64,000 bases of DNA. Origin: Deinandra increscens subsp. villosa. Taxonomy: Eukaryota > Streptophyta > Magnoliopsida > Asterales > Asteraceae. The stretch's first letter is position 1; the number at the start of each line of letters is the position of its first letter. The stretch is from NCBI GenBank assembly GCA_039602395.1, contig JBCNJP010000006.1:58278429-58342428 (forward strand). The letters run 5' to 3'. A program made the translations under genes and the position numbers. A model generated the notes under the pieces. That model was not told where the DNA came from. It saw only the letters and a program-made list of their open reading frames with translations, and made no database searches. Below are positions 1 through 12,731 of this stretch, piece by piece.

Positions 1-3000
1 GGTGTTTGATTTGGGTAATCTTCTATCTATGATGTTTTGCCAAATGAATAGTAAAATAAAAAAATATTTTTATTGTAAACCACAAATTCATCAGGTTTAA
101 GGATAATTACAAAAGGTTGATGGGAATTCAATAGTGACTTAGATTGTTTAATAACCTACGCACTCATATCTCTCTCTTCAAAGTATTATTAGTTTATTTA
201 GCAAGAAAACCTAAAAGTGCACTATTTACACCATCGGGCGGGAACCGTACACCACTGGACTGCAACTAGACAAACCCGTAAATCCTCTCTTTGTAACTCG
301 GAATCAAACACAAGACTTAATCCTTTTATTAATATTAAGATCGATATTAGAGAAAGAAGAATAACGGCTTTTATGTCAAAACTTAAGCCAAAAGGACTTG
401 AAAATAGAATACTCTTTTTGGTGAATATCTCATAATTAAAAACTTCAGAAAGCTTGAGCAAAAGCTAAGTACTTGAAGATGAAAAAGGGTGAATATCTCA
501 TAATTAAAAACTTCAGAAAGAGTGATAAGTTAAGTCGGTGTTTTATTAAATTCATTAAAACTTTTTTTTTTGGTTATAAAATAAAGTCACTATACTTTTA
601 TTAACTGTTCTAATCTTTTACTATTTTTTCTAAATGTTAAGTTGGACAAATGAAACATATATAACTGTTATTACTATTTGGTGATTAGGTTTTTAAAAAT
701 ATATTGCATTGATCGGTAATTGTAAAAAAAACAAAAAATTACTATATAAGGATTTTTCGTCGGTTATATAATATGACATAATATCAGTAAAAGAATCAAT
801 GCAAAAGCTAAAGCTTTAACTCCCTGTTACATCATCAGACTTAACCGAATTACACCCGAAAACGAGGCCTCGCCCGCCGCAACGCGCGGGTCGTAGATCT
901 CGTTTTGTTTAAAACAAAAAAAATTTTAAAAACCGATGATAGCAAGGACGACCCAGGTACCTTAAAGTTAAAAGTCACGCAAAGAACCATTTGAACTAGG
1001 GAAGAATATGTTACTAGGATTCACTCCAAATGCTATATGTGGATTCACTACTACTTTTTTGATACACTATTGTACTAAAAGTTCAAAGCTCATTGGATCT
1101 TGTGAACCCGATGAATCCTTACTAGATTCGCCCATGTTGTTAACTACTACTAAGAAAAATGAGGGAACATGACACAAAAATCCAAAATGAACATCATACT
1201 AGCTATATAACTTTGGATATCAATATATAATGATCAATTAAGTGTTAATAAAACTTCAAAATGTTTTCAAAACAAATATATGATTGTTATTTAAAACACA
1301 AACATTTGGAAGTTGAACTTCCAACCCAAAGATCCTGTAGTACAAGTTCCCAAAGCTTCATTTACTTTGCTTATACATGTTAGCTTGCATAATGTACAAG
1401 TCTTTTCTTTATATTGTGAGAGAGGGGCACACACGAGCCTTGCATGTGCTGTCATAGGTGCTCCCCTTTTACGTTCTCTTTTTCGTTTCACATTTCACTT
1501 TCCGTTTGAAATCACCAATGACGACCAACGACATGCTGCCCCAACTGCTGCATTAAATGCGACGTTGCGCTAGTGTACTTGGCGACACGCCGTGCCCGAG
1601 CAAATGAACTCTCATACATCGCCGCATTAAATGCGGAGGCGTGCTTTGGCGTCCTCTTTCAACGATTGAACAAGAAATTCTCCGTGTGCTCTGTTCTCGG
1701 CTGAAAATAAGAAGCATGTGCCTCACATTCTCCACATTATTTGTTCTTTCACGCAATTGCTTTCGCACACCGTGTAAGTCTTCATTGCTTGCCTTCTTGA
1801 GATTGATGCCTTGTTCGTGGTCTATGGTTTCCAATCCGTTTATTTCTTTTGAGGATCTAGAGTGCTTAACTGATTTCATTTGGGTTTTCGTTTGCAAAAT
1901 CTTCCTGTGTATGGAGTCACCCAATTTAAATATGTCTGCTCATAAGCATGGGGCTAAAAATTTGTACACATAGATTGTTTTATTCACTTGGTTTCTAAAG
2001 ACTTTGGTTTCAGTGTTATTTTATGAAATTATTTGCTTTTATTTGGTTTCATCAGATTAGGTATGTATGGCTCACGGGTCTTAGTTATGTTTGGTTATGA
2101 GCGCGTGCTTCTAAACTTTTAGTAAGGAACTGCTTTGTTTGCTTGGTGCACACCAGGTGTTTGTTCAAGTGTCTTACACTGTTGGTTATTTTTTTGAATA
2201 GCTGCTTTGCAAGATTTCTTTAACTGTTTTCTTATGGAGTGGTTTACTTATGTTTTTTACATCTTTTGGTTGTGTTTTGCATGTCTACAATGTTGAATGT
2301 CTTTATGGTTTTGGTGTATTAAGTTTTTTGAAGCTTTTTTCAGGTTTACTTGGTTGTTGGTTGTTAATTAGGTTGGTAGGGCATCTTGCTAAAGTTTGGT
2401 TCTATGATGTCACTTGGTGGTTTGGTTGTTTGTCTTAAAAAAATTATGTTTTGGGTTTTCTTAAAAGCTAATACAAAATAAATCAGTGGTATGGAAATGT
2501 CGGTGTAAATTATGTTATGGCTTTTTAAGACTGTAATATGTATTAGGACCAGATGATTTTACATAATGAAACAAATGAGTATTGGAGATGGATTCTTTGT
2601 GAATGAATTTGAGGATTACATTTATAAGGGCTAAGCATGAAAGGCATGGGCCTCTATTAGAAATTGATTTGCTTATGTGTTTATGAATAAACTAAAGTAA
2701 TGGTCTTGTTGTTATTGTTTCTCGATTTAATTGGTGACGCATGGTCTCTGAATGTTTTTTCTTATGTTTTTGGCAGGTTTACGTGCTTCTTGGTGGTTTG
2801 TGGACTTGGTAAGATATTTTGCTATTTTTAAATATTATTGTGCTCATCATCATTGTTATTTTGGGGGGAGTGTTTTGTGAATTTGCATTTGACCGGTTAT
2901 ATGAACCAAACACTTATCGATTAATGTTGTTTTCTTTTTTCATTTGTCACTTTCGTTGTATGTAGGTTTGCTTTCTGCCGACGGTTACTACAAGTTTGTA

Positions 3001-3379
3001 AGTTATATTTTTCCCCTGTTATAAGTTAGTGTGTTGGTTATTTTGGATATTTGTTTCTTGGTGCTGCTGTGGAAGTCTATCCTGTTTTTTTATATTTTTT
3101 GTTGTGTTTCGTTGTCAGTTTGTATTCGGTGGTCATGGGGTCTGGGCTTGCTCCTGTTAGCTTACTCTTTTGTTTCGTTTCATGTGTTGTGTGTTTACGT
3201 AACTACATCTTAGAGTATTAGTTATTTTGGGTCAAACAACTGGGTGCTTTGGTATATAACTTTGTTTTGTGCAGCCTTGCTTTGCTATGTGCTTATAGTG
3301 CATACATAGTGACCTTCCTATATGTTTTGTCAGTTTTGGTTAGTGTGTTTTTATTTATTATTAGTTGCACATTATAAGT
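1..3379. other. Gene-poor AT-rich DNA
   Basis: I see no supportable gene here. Reading frames are short, lack family motifs and have no codon structure. A 33-bp stretch is directly repeated at 420-452 and 488-520. A GC-rich bulged hairpin at 873-890 is listed separately. The T-rich stretch from about 1980 to 3370 looks like untranslated leader or intron of the Helitron fragment that follows, but I cannot show splice sites convincingly. Confidence 0.6.
873..902 (+). repeat. Helitron-like 3' terminus (bulged GC hairpin plus CTCG)
   Basis: A GC-rich stem of the form CCGC-N-GC/AAC/GCGCGG (here N is C) is followed about 10 bases later by CTCG and then a T. The same arrangement recurs at 37185-37216 and 62796-62827. 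Helitrons end in a hairpin 10-12 bases before a short conserved terminus (usually CTRR) and insert between A and T. CTCG is not the canonical CTRR, so this assignment is inference. No 5' end was identified. Confidence 0.45.
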
Positions 3380-4375
3380 ATGCCCCCTAAGGTAGGCACC
3401 CGTAAACGTAAACGTCTATAGCATGGTGAGGGCACCTCTTCTCAGCCTGCTGTTTCCATCGACTCATCTCATTACTATGGGGATCTTGGAGATTGCAACT
3501 AAACTTGCGAGTTTTTTCATGCATCTTTTTGGTATGCCGAACGTGCTCGCTCCCCCTCATCTGATGGCCGTACGAAATACAAGATTTGCTGCAGGTCGGG
3601 TAAAGTGCGTATCAAATTTCCAATTAATCCTCCGCGTGCTATTAAAGAGCTCTTTTGTAACAGATCTATCTTAGACGTTGTACGTATTTATAACTCTATG
3701 TTTGCAATGACCTCCTTTGGAGCTGTTGTCGATGATGAGATTAACGAGGGTTCTAGCCTGTATGTCTTTAAAATTTCTGGGCAAGTTTCACATGTCTTAG
3801 GTTTCCTCCAAATTTTTACACTTGTATATTTATGACACTCTAAATGAGGTATCGAATCGGATTTTTGTTTTTCGCCCCACCGTTCGGCCGCGTATATCTG
3901 CAGATACCGTGTCTGCCATCATTCATGCGCTCGACAGGTGTAACCCTTTGGTTAGGTTGTTCAGGAATGTAAGGGATGTATGCTCATCTTATAATGCTTC
4001 CTCTTTTCATATCAAACTTTACCACACTGCCGGTGTGCATCCCTACCAGCCTCCTACTAAGGGTACTCTTGGAGGTATCATCTTTGATGCAGAGCCTATT
4101 CCAAAGGATTTTGACATAGTGGTACGTACAAAGGGGGGGGGGGGTGCTCTTCAGCGTATTAGCATTTTGCATCCTTGCTACATGGCGTTGCAATACCCTC
4201 TCCTTTTCCCCTTGGGTGAGCCTGGTTGGGTCCCTGAACTGAGTTTAATTAGAAAGGATGCTTCCAAAGATAAGTGAATGATGTTGAATATGTACTATAG
4301 ATTCCAAATACATGACAGGCCAGGCGTGTACACGCATCTACTTCACGGTGGCCGCCTGTTTCAGCAGTATTAATC
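3380..4375 (+). pseudogene. Helitron Rep/helicase N-terminal fragment, decayed
   Basis: From an ATG at 3380 the reading resembles the N-terminal part of plant Helitron Rep-helicase proteins (Helitron_like_N). Recognisable blocks are YNSMFAMTSFG, a VFKISGQVSH block, LYIYDTLNEVSNRI, and near the end YMALQYPLLFPLGEPGW, a hallmark of the family. It is broken by in-frame stops (TAG at 3419, TAA in the stretch about 3500), a frameshift between about 3810 and 3822, and a G run near 4131-4143. The reading stops around 4370 (HGGRLFQQY), before the HUH nuclease and helicase domains, where a fold-back element begins. It is a dead, truncated relic. In an intact element the protein would nick and unwind DNA for rolling-circle transposition. 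Confidence 0.8.
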
Positions 4376-4377
4376 AC

Positions 4378-4564
4378 CACCATTAGATCAAGAGATATAA
4401 TGGTAATAAAGGTGTCTACATGTTTACACTTATAAGGGTGTCTACAATGAACTTTTCACTATATATATATATGTATATATATATATGTATATATATAGTG
4501 AAAAGTTCATTGTAGACACCCTTATAAGTGTAAACATGTAGACACCTTTATTCACCATTAGATC

Positions 4565-4565
<1 letters not shown>
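4378..4565. repeat. Fold-back (hairpin) element with flanking direct repeats
   Basis: Two arms of about 65-70 bp (about 4399-4466 and 4493-4560) are reverse complements and surround a short TA-rich loop, so the whole unit folds on itself. A 13-bp direct repeat (CACCATTAGATCA) lies at 4378-4390 and 4553-4565, and its right copy overlaps the end of the palindrome. The unit adjoins the truncation point of the Helitron relic. Superfamily not assignable. Confidence 0.75.
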
Positions 4566-4615
<50 letters not shown>

Positions 4616-5186
4616 TAGGTTCATTTGAGAACTTTTTGTTTTGAGAACTTATAAGAACCATTCCGAGTCACTAATTTTCAGGGGGACCACTCAAGTTCAG
4701 TCTTAGTCCCTGTGGTTTGGGTCAAATAACTCTTTTAGTCCAAAAGTTCTACTTTCATCATTTTTAGTCCATTGGTTTTGTTTAACTCCACTCACTTATC
4801 ATTCAATTATGCGGTTCAAATTTCTAGAAAATAACTAAAATACCCCCTAAAACTAAAGATATACATAAACTTCATTTTTTACATTCATACAAATCATCTC
4901 TAATTAATCTCCATCCCGCCCTCTCTACTATCTAAAGATCTGAAACTCATGACATTACCACCATTAGCAACTACCACTAACGGCCACCACCACCCGCTGA
5001 CACTAATGGCCACTTACTGCCTGCCACCACCACCGCGCTTTATCAGGTAGTCTTTGTCCTCTCCATCTTCATCACTTTATACACTCTCATCTTATTCTTT
5101 CCCTAAGAGTCACCACCACCAACCTTGCTACCAGAAATGAGGCCATCATTACTGCTCCATCTCCATAAATAAGACCACCACCAATG
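4566..5186. other. TA microsatellite and unassigned intergenic DNA
   Basis: A (TA)n tract runs to about 4612, followed by a repeat-like stretch beginning AGGGTTAGGTTCATTTGAG. Simple CCACCA-rich DNA at about 4960-5190 leads up to the LTR retrotransposon. No gene seen. Confidence 0.5.
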
Positions 5187-5191
5187 TTCCC

Positions 5192-7790
5192 TGTGACAAC
5201 TCGGTCAATCCATATTCATTTAAATCCGACCCGATTCCGGAATTCTATTTTAATTATTTTTATTTCCATTAAACCAGAAAACTTGAGCAAACCAAACATA
5301 TATAATGCTTATGGGGAATAACAATTATACACACGAGTAAATAAATGTAAGGTTTCACGAAAAGTTTGAGGTTAAAATGCGAAATAAAGAAAATCCGATC
5401 TTTCACGCGAAATTCGGTGTTAACCAGAAGTCTAGAAAATTATAAAAATATGATGTTTCATATCCCAAAGTTAGAAATTATATAAAAGTAATTTTTATAA
5501 ATTTTGGGGTAAAAAGTGTCAACTTATCAAAGTTCAGGGACCAAAACTACAAAAATGAAACTTCAGGGACTAAAAGTGTAAATCTGTCAAAATCACTTTA
5601 GGGCGGTACGCCCCAAATGTCTAATTTCTGGGCGGTACGCCCCAAAACGTGCAGACGTGTTTCTAGGCTGTTTACGTGTTTCAGCCTCATTTAAGCCTCC
5701 AAAACGTGTCCTTCTCGTCGATTAGTCACCAGTTAACTTGTTTAAACACCATTTCGTCCCTTCCAGTATATAAATCAACCTCTGGAACTCGAAATCAAGC
5801 TTTAATTCCTAAAATCTATCTCTCAAAAACCCTCATTTCGTACCCGTATCTTCTCTGCTCAAATTCGGTTGATCCAGGAGCTCTCAAGGTCTAAAAATAT
5901 GCAGTCCTCCTCTATTTGGTATGTAGAACAAAAGCCCTCTATCAGTTTCAGTTCATATTTATGTTTCGATCGAATTCCAGAATTTGCTTAAAAAGCTAGG
6001 GTTCTTGAACTTAATTTCTAAAATTGGAACAAACCGTTGGGAATTAAGGGCTGTAATTTTGGGGATCTTCATACGAACACATAATAAAAGAAACCCCTAA
6101 GTTAATTTCATAATTGGAGAACATTTTTTTTCGAGTAAAAACGGTATTATACGACGTTATAATGCCCAAATTTAACAAACAGTTATGAGTTGGAATTTCA
6201 AACTTTAGGGATATCTTTATATACCATCAAGATTAAAACCCTGTGTTTTTATCATTTTTCGAGCACGTTTGATATTATTCGTAAAATTGATAAATACAAA
6301 TATTTGTTAAAAACAAATATATATACACACACACATATATATATATGATCATAAAATTAAATATTTGATATTTTATGATTATATATATATATATATATAT
6401 ATATAACTTTACAAACATTATTATCAATATATATGTATTTTATAAAAAATGTATATATTTAAAAACAGAAATTAATATACATATTTACAATTATTAAATA
6501 TATTGTTATATATATATATATATATATATATATGTCAAGATCTATAAGTATTCATAATTTATATTTTATGAAATAACATTTTTATAAAACTATTTAGAAC
6601 TCTCGCGGACCGGAAGGGTAAACGTCTGTACACTAGGTTTCCTGGCATAGGTAAGGATGTCGCATAAATCCCTCGTTGGACCTGGCAGACTTACCTGGGG
6701 ATTCCTGGAGTGAGTGTTTACTTATAGGAAAACGCGTTTTCATATTATCACGAATCTTTGTTTTAATCAATACAGATATAGTCTTTTGACATAATAATAA
6801 AACCTTACACTCTTCAAGAACCCTGTCCAATTGAAACTATATTCTTTGTATTTATTTAGCCTATTTATGTTAATAGGCTAATCTCAAGGTCTATCATTAT
6901 CACTCTCAGCGTTATCATTCATCCTCAATCCGCTCATCATGTGAGTACTCATACCCCCTTTTATTACTGTGTGATATTATGCGATATAAACTCTTGTTAT
7001 TATTAGAAGGGTGATTCCTTCAATCAAATGATGACTAGAGTAGTGAGTATTAATAACCACTTTCTCATTTTTGGGTGCAACATGTATATCATATATCTAA
7101 ATCCTAAATCTTTATTTCTTATTCGAAATCACTGCGATTCTATGATATTATGTGTGTTCTTTATTATGTGCATCTATGTCTAATATCTAAAGTGTGGGAA
7201 TCGTAAATCTTAAATCATGAATGGTTAGTCTTTATTCTTTTGTGTACCATTAACCATCATGCCGTGGTAACAATGATAGATACAGATCTACTGGTTGACA
7301 ACCCACCTAGAATATTGAGACATAATCCTGTCTTCAAATAGGTGATTGCTCCCTTATTGTCTAGGTTTGGTTACACAACATCTATATCTATGAGTGGTGA
7401 ATGGATAGTCTTTATTCTTTTGGATAGTCTTTATTCTTTAGTATAATCTTTTATAATATATCATATGAATAAATACTTAATGGCATAAATCACTGACTTT
7501 TCATATATATAACTCTATGATTACTCACCAACTACTTTTGTAGTTGACACTCTCTATTTTATACATGTTGCAGGATGACTACTTGGATTATTTGACTGAT
7601 CACGATAGGATTGCGGACCTAGATAAAGACACTAAATCAATGCTTGATGTTTATATTTAAATTATTGTACGAATATTTGTTTATATATGAAAATGGCATG
7701 TTTAAGTATTTGGTAACTATTACTAGTTGTCATGTGCATCTAAACAGTCATCTCGCCCTGACATATTCCGCCGTCGGTTAGGGTGTGACA
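5192..7790 (+). repeat. 5' LTR of outer gypsy element
   Basis: It begins TGTGACAACTCGG and ends GGGTGTGACA (2599 bp), matching the 3' LTR at 21436-24036 (2601 bp) with only scattered substitutions and small indels by eye. It holds a TATA-type core promoter near 5767 and TA microsatellites at about 6380-6405 and 6505-6535. Confidence 0.92.
5601..5774 (+). promoter_or_regulatory. LTR promoter: paired palindromes and TATA box
   Basis: The palindrome-like motif GGGCGGTACGCCCC occurs twice, at 5601-5614 and 5630-5643 (29-bp spacing), about 125-165 bp upstream of a TATA box (TATATAAA, 5767-5774). The 3' LTR has the same pair at 21845-21858 and 21874-21887. The geometry suggests a dimer-binding enhancer site plus core promoter. 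No binding protein can be named from sequence. Confidence 0.55.
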
Positions 7791-7793
7791 GAT

Positions 7794-7806
7794 TGGTATC
7801 AGAGCC
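7794..7806 (+). other. Primer binding site (initiator Met tRNA type), outer element
   Basis: TGGTATCAGAGCC begins three bases after the 5' LTR end. This is the usual plant LTR-retrotransposon site complementary to the 3' end of initiator Met tRNA, which primes minus-strand synthesis. Confidence 0.92.
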
Positions 7807-8632
7807 TTGGCTATAGGGATCTAGGTTATTAGAACTGGATGACCTAGACTATACCTTAGGTGTCCCACATGATCGCTCATGTCAGACTACCTGTTATTAG
7901 ATTATGTCCTTATATGCTACTTAAGCTTGCCTGCTTAAATCTCGTTCTCATCTTAACACTTGACACACACTTATTCAAGGCTTCCTAGCCTTTCCTAATA
8001 GACGGTGCAATATGTGCCAATTTAGGATTTGGTATTTAAAATATTTATCTTGATTTTATTTTCTCGTCGGTGTTAAGATTCTTAGCAACAGACATGTAGT
8101 AACTGGAAGGGTGGAAATACAGATAGCTAAGTATTCTGTCCCGGCTTGACATTTTGTCTTACCGGCTAGAATCCTTTGTGAAATTATTAAAACCTATTAG
8201 GCCAAAGCATGTCATGTTAAACGTTGCTAAGAATTATATTAACCCTGATAAGTCAAGGTTGTAGTTTTCCAATCGGGAAATGAAAGCCATTCCATTATGT
8301 TTCAAACAAAGACAACATGATTTGATTTTGTTATCTCGTGATTTATCAAATTCATATATATATTTTTTAAATAATCTCACATATTTCACCAACACGTTGT
8401 TTCACAATACCTCCTCACATGTTTAACTCGGCGGGATCTCTTGTGATCTACCACATCTCTTGTCAAATTATATTTTTATATTCATTACCTCCAATACAAC
8501 CTTTATCAAAATTGATAATTTTAAAAGCTTCCTCTTCTGCTCCAACTATAGACTCAATACTCATCATATCACAATTCTAAACACATAAAGTTTCATCACC
8601 TTGACTATCACTTTTGCTATACTCCTTACCTC
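7807..8632. other. Leader of outer gypsy element
   Basis: Untranslated leader between the primer site and the gag remnant. No open frame or structured motif that I can support. Confidence 0.5.
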
Positions 8633-8968
8633 GTGAATAATTTCTTTTGCTCCAGAACGGATCACGACAATCATCACCAAAATCATGATGTAGCCCAACA
8701 CATTGCTCAACAAATAGCAACTGCTATCACTGATCTAGTTCGAAAAGCCCTTGATGCTAACCCTATCAAGAATGGACCTGTCACAAACACCGATTTCTCC
8801 ATACACTGCAAGTCATGCGACCTTGTAAAGCGCAACAACTTTGAAAGGCCTAATGATCCACCTCAGTATTTCAAAAACCTTATAGTCTCCACCAAAAAGG
8901 TTAATAAGAAGAAGAGGAAGGCAAAGCATCTTACTACAATTTCTATTACCCCTACTACTCCAATTATG
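8633..8968 (+). pseudogene. Gag N-terminal remnant of outer gypsy element
   Basis: An open stretch of about 110 codons with no ATG start. It reads as an N-terminal gag segment: helical residues around AQHIAQQIATAITDLV, then a basic tail. It runs straight into the inserted inner LTR at 8969. The matching downstream gag, with zinc knuckles, resumes at 18850, so the gene was split by insertion. Gag would form the particle that packages element RNA. This piece cannot do so alone. Confidence 0.6.
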
Positions 8969-11900
8969 TGACATCCATCACTTTAATTTTAGATTAAAAA
9001 TGATAATCTAGAATTTATTAAGGTTTATTTGGAATTAATTATGATTATGTGAATTAATTGAGTATTATAATATTAGATAGAATATCGTAGTTTGAACCGG
9101 CTAACGAAACGAATGAAATGATTCGTTTGGTTTTAGATTATGAATGTATATGAGTTAAAGCCTTTAGGAAAGGTTATACATTCGGTTGGTGATAAATTAG
9201 AAAAAAAAATTACGCAATAATGAATTCGAATCGTATAAAAACGTCACTACTTTTGGTCTCCGACCAAGTGTGACGAAACTAAAAAATAATTATACGGTTC
9301 TGAGCGTAATTTAATTTCATGAATTTTGGTATAAATATTGGAATCTATTAGATTCGGAAAAATACCCGTAAAACACGACATACACTGTGTAATAGCTAGA
9401 GACTTACAAAAATTGAAAGAAATTGGTGAGAGTATGTATGCATGTCGTGATGTATATATATATATATATATATATAAGTGGAGTGTGTTTATGTATTTCA
9501 TTTAATAGATGTATAGGTTATCATGATTCATTTTTTTTTAAAACTTAACCTACACATCACATGAGATAATAAAAGAAAAAAAAATCATCACCTCCCTTCT
9601 CTCCCTCTATTTACGGCCCCCCACCCCCTCACTCTCACTCACCTCATTTTCACTCTCTCTCTAAAACACACACATACACAAACCTCTTTGGATATTCATA
9701 TCTTCAACCAATCTCAAGAACATTCAAGAACATCCTTTGAATCTTCATCCATCTTCTTCAAAGATTCAAGAACACTAAGACATTTCTCTTCTCTAGCTAC
9801 AAGGTAACAAAACACCATCTCATTTCATCTTCTAAATCACAAAACCCACTTCCAAATCCAAGAACCAACATCAAATCTTGATAAGTTATGGTGGGTTTGG
9901 AAGGAATAAGCTTCAAAACACCAAGATTATGTGAAAAACTCCACTCACACAAACAAAAATCGTGATGTGTGTGTGTTAGTGTGTGTTTGTGTGTGTTAAG
10001 CTTAGTATTTGGGTTTGATCATCTTAAAACCTCCATGCATGTTGAATCTAGGCCATAAACTTGAGTTTTATGAAAGATTAAATGAGTACTTAAGTTAAAA
10101 CACAAAGTTTTTGATGGAAATCTCTAACTAGTGAGTTAGATGATACATGCATGAAGAAAAATCTATGATTTCATGTACTTATGATCATATCTTGCTAGTA
10201 TTTGATCTTATAAATTGTGTTAATGATATTAGAATACATGAAATAAGGGTATGAAACCCTTAGATTTTAAATAAAATCCGAAATATATATATATATATGT
10301 ATACTTGAATTTGGAACTAAAATGTTAAATAAAAACAAGATTTAGTGTTACAATTGTAGTAAATCCGCCTCATGGTCGTCAATGACGCCTACACGGTCGG
10401 TAACGATTGTCACTAAAATAAACCCCGTGACTATTTCTCATGGTAATTCCGCCTATAATGGTCGGTTATGAGGAAACACGAGTGGTACACCATAAATATG
10501 TAATACTTGGAAAATTATAAGAATAAACATGTGTGTATTATTCATGTTGGGTAAAAATTATAAAAATTAAAATGAAGCCAGAAACATTTATGGTAAAAAG
10601 TCACCAAATATTGTAGTAAAGACTTGGAGTAAAGAAATGGAGATAAAAGTAATGATTAGAATATGACTTTTAAAGTCTTTAATGCATTAAATGGATGGAA
10701 AATGTAAAAAATACCTAAAACCCCGAAAAATCTGGTTTGGTCAGTAAAAGAATATTAGTAAACAGTAAATATGAGTTATAAAAATTTCCTAGAATTTTTG
10801 GAATTTATTTAATAATTAAAATGGAATTTATATGCTTAAAATGGCTAAAAATGCTTAAAAATAGAACAAATTGGAGAAATAATATGAAATAAATTGAGGA
10901 CCTATTTTGGACAGTAGACAGCTAATATAAGTGAGAATAATTAAAAACCTAGATGAAAATGGCACCCGAACCCTTAAAACGATGAAAATTATACATTAAA
11001 AACGTGTAAAATTAGTAAAAATAAGGTATAAAATGGGAAAATAATAGAGATCAGTAGCTAAAAGACTTGGAACAGATTTATAATGTTTAGGAAACATATA
11101 AAAATGATGTGGAAATAGAAACTTAAGTATTGGAGAAAAATTGGATAAAACCCGTCACCGAAAAAGCCGTAAAAATGGGTAATTTAGCATAAAGTAGAGA
11201 AAAATTAGAAAATAAGTGCTATAATATTTGGAATAATGTTAATTAAGTTTAACAACTTATATTAAGCCTTAGCATAAAGTTTCATGTATAAAGATTAGTT
11301 CTTTTTGCTTTATGTGTTGGAATTAGTCGAATAAGGGCAAAATTGTCATTTTGCTCGAATAGTTTGAAAAGTCAGAATTTGTCACATTAGTTAAGTAGAA
11401 TTGCCTAACTAATCTGATCCTAATAAAAAATAGGACCAAGATACCTGAATTTGCTTATTTAGAAGCCAAGCTAGTACTTACAAGCAAAGGTGAGTTCACT
11501 CGAATCCCTCTTTTAATACACGTTTTTACTAAAGTTAAATTAAAGTGGGATAAAGTTAATTGGGAAAATTGAGTTGACAAATGGATGTGTGGGTATGATT
11601 AAACGTAAGTAATGGTATGGACGCTCATAAAAAGATGAGCCTGGCCAAAATTGCAAAGAGTGTGGTGCAAAATTGTAAAAAGTATGGTGCAATAAGTCCG
11701 CCGTCTAGAATCATTAAAAGAAGCGTGAGAGGTATTGATAGATCTATCGGGTTGACCCCCATACCACTGATCAGTCGCTCTGGTCGCGCAACAGGGTGGT
11801 AAATATTTTCGAACATTGGTCTAGCGTTGATTTAGAGCTTAACGTTTAATTGTGCATCATAATGCCTAGCTAGCTTATGAACCATACTTGTCGCTAAACT

Positions 11901-12304
11901 CATTATTTGGTATAAAGTGTAATGAAATGTGGGCAAGAGAATAAGAATAAATGGAAATGTAATCAAGGGATCTATACGGTGATTGTGGAATTAAATTGTG
12001 AACTCACCAACCTTTTGGTTGACACCGTTTGTTAATGCTTTTTTTTAGGTACATGATGCTTGTCTTGAAGATGGACCTGGTATACCAAAGACGAAGTTGT
12101 TGTGTGTTCTCTTTTGTACTTAATGTAAACGTTTTAGTAATGATGATGTAAGGGACCGTAACATGGATGACTATGTTATCCACTGATAAATAAAATGTTG
12201 TTTTTATCTTTTATTATATTACTAGTTACTAAAACGCATGGGTTACCAACTTTGAACACCGCCACGTAAGACTTCCGCTGAATTAAGAAAATTGGGGTGT
12301 GACA
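8969..12304 (+). repeat. 5' LTR of inner gypsy element
   Basis: Starts TGACATCC and ends GGGTGTGACA (3336 bp), unusually long. It includes TA and pyrimidine-rich tracts around 9455-9680, a possible TATA (TATAAATA) near 9331, and GTGTGT repeats near 9965-10000. A 61-codon open frame inside it is repeated in the other LTR, but I do not consider it a gene. Confidence 0.9.
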
Positions 12305-12309
12305 GAAGT

Positions 12310-12322
12310 TGGTATCAGAGCC
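12310..12322 (+). other. Primer binding site (initiator Met tRNA type), inner element
   Basis: TGGTATCAGAGCC lies five bases after the inner 5' LTR end, identical to the outer element's primer site. Confidence 0.92.
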
Positions 12323-12731
12323 TATGGTTATAGTGAACTAGAGATTTTTAAAAAGAAAATTCTCGACTATAACCTAAAAGATAAATGTTTGCAAAAAGAA
12401 AGCACAACAACGAGGTATACCGATCCATAAGACCAAAAGTTTAGTATTGTTCTTATATAATGAATTATTGAACTATTAAATAATTGTTGGGTATTTATTT
12501 AGTTCGGGATAAATATGTCACAAATGTCTACCCCATAAGAAACCAATTATGGTTACCTTGATTGTGTTTATTTAGAATTAGTATTTGGTGTTTTTCTTTA
12601 GGACATTGAAACCATGAATTAGTAGTATTTTGGATATAAAACGTAGGTTATTTTTGAATTGTTATAATATTACTGCTTGCAAACACTAATATGCGAAACT
12701 CTTGTCTTGTTTTTATAACAATAGATAAGTA

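Noticed and set aside
1553..1973. Overlapping frames of 110 and 123 codons on opposite strands
   Set aside because: Mutually overlapping, no motifs, in T-rich DNA; neither supported over the other.
11617..11802. 61-codon frame repeated identically at 18309-18494
   Set aside because: It lies in both LTRs of the inner element. Identity follows from LTR youth, not selection, and no domain is recognisable.
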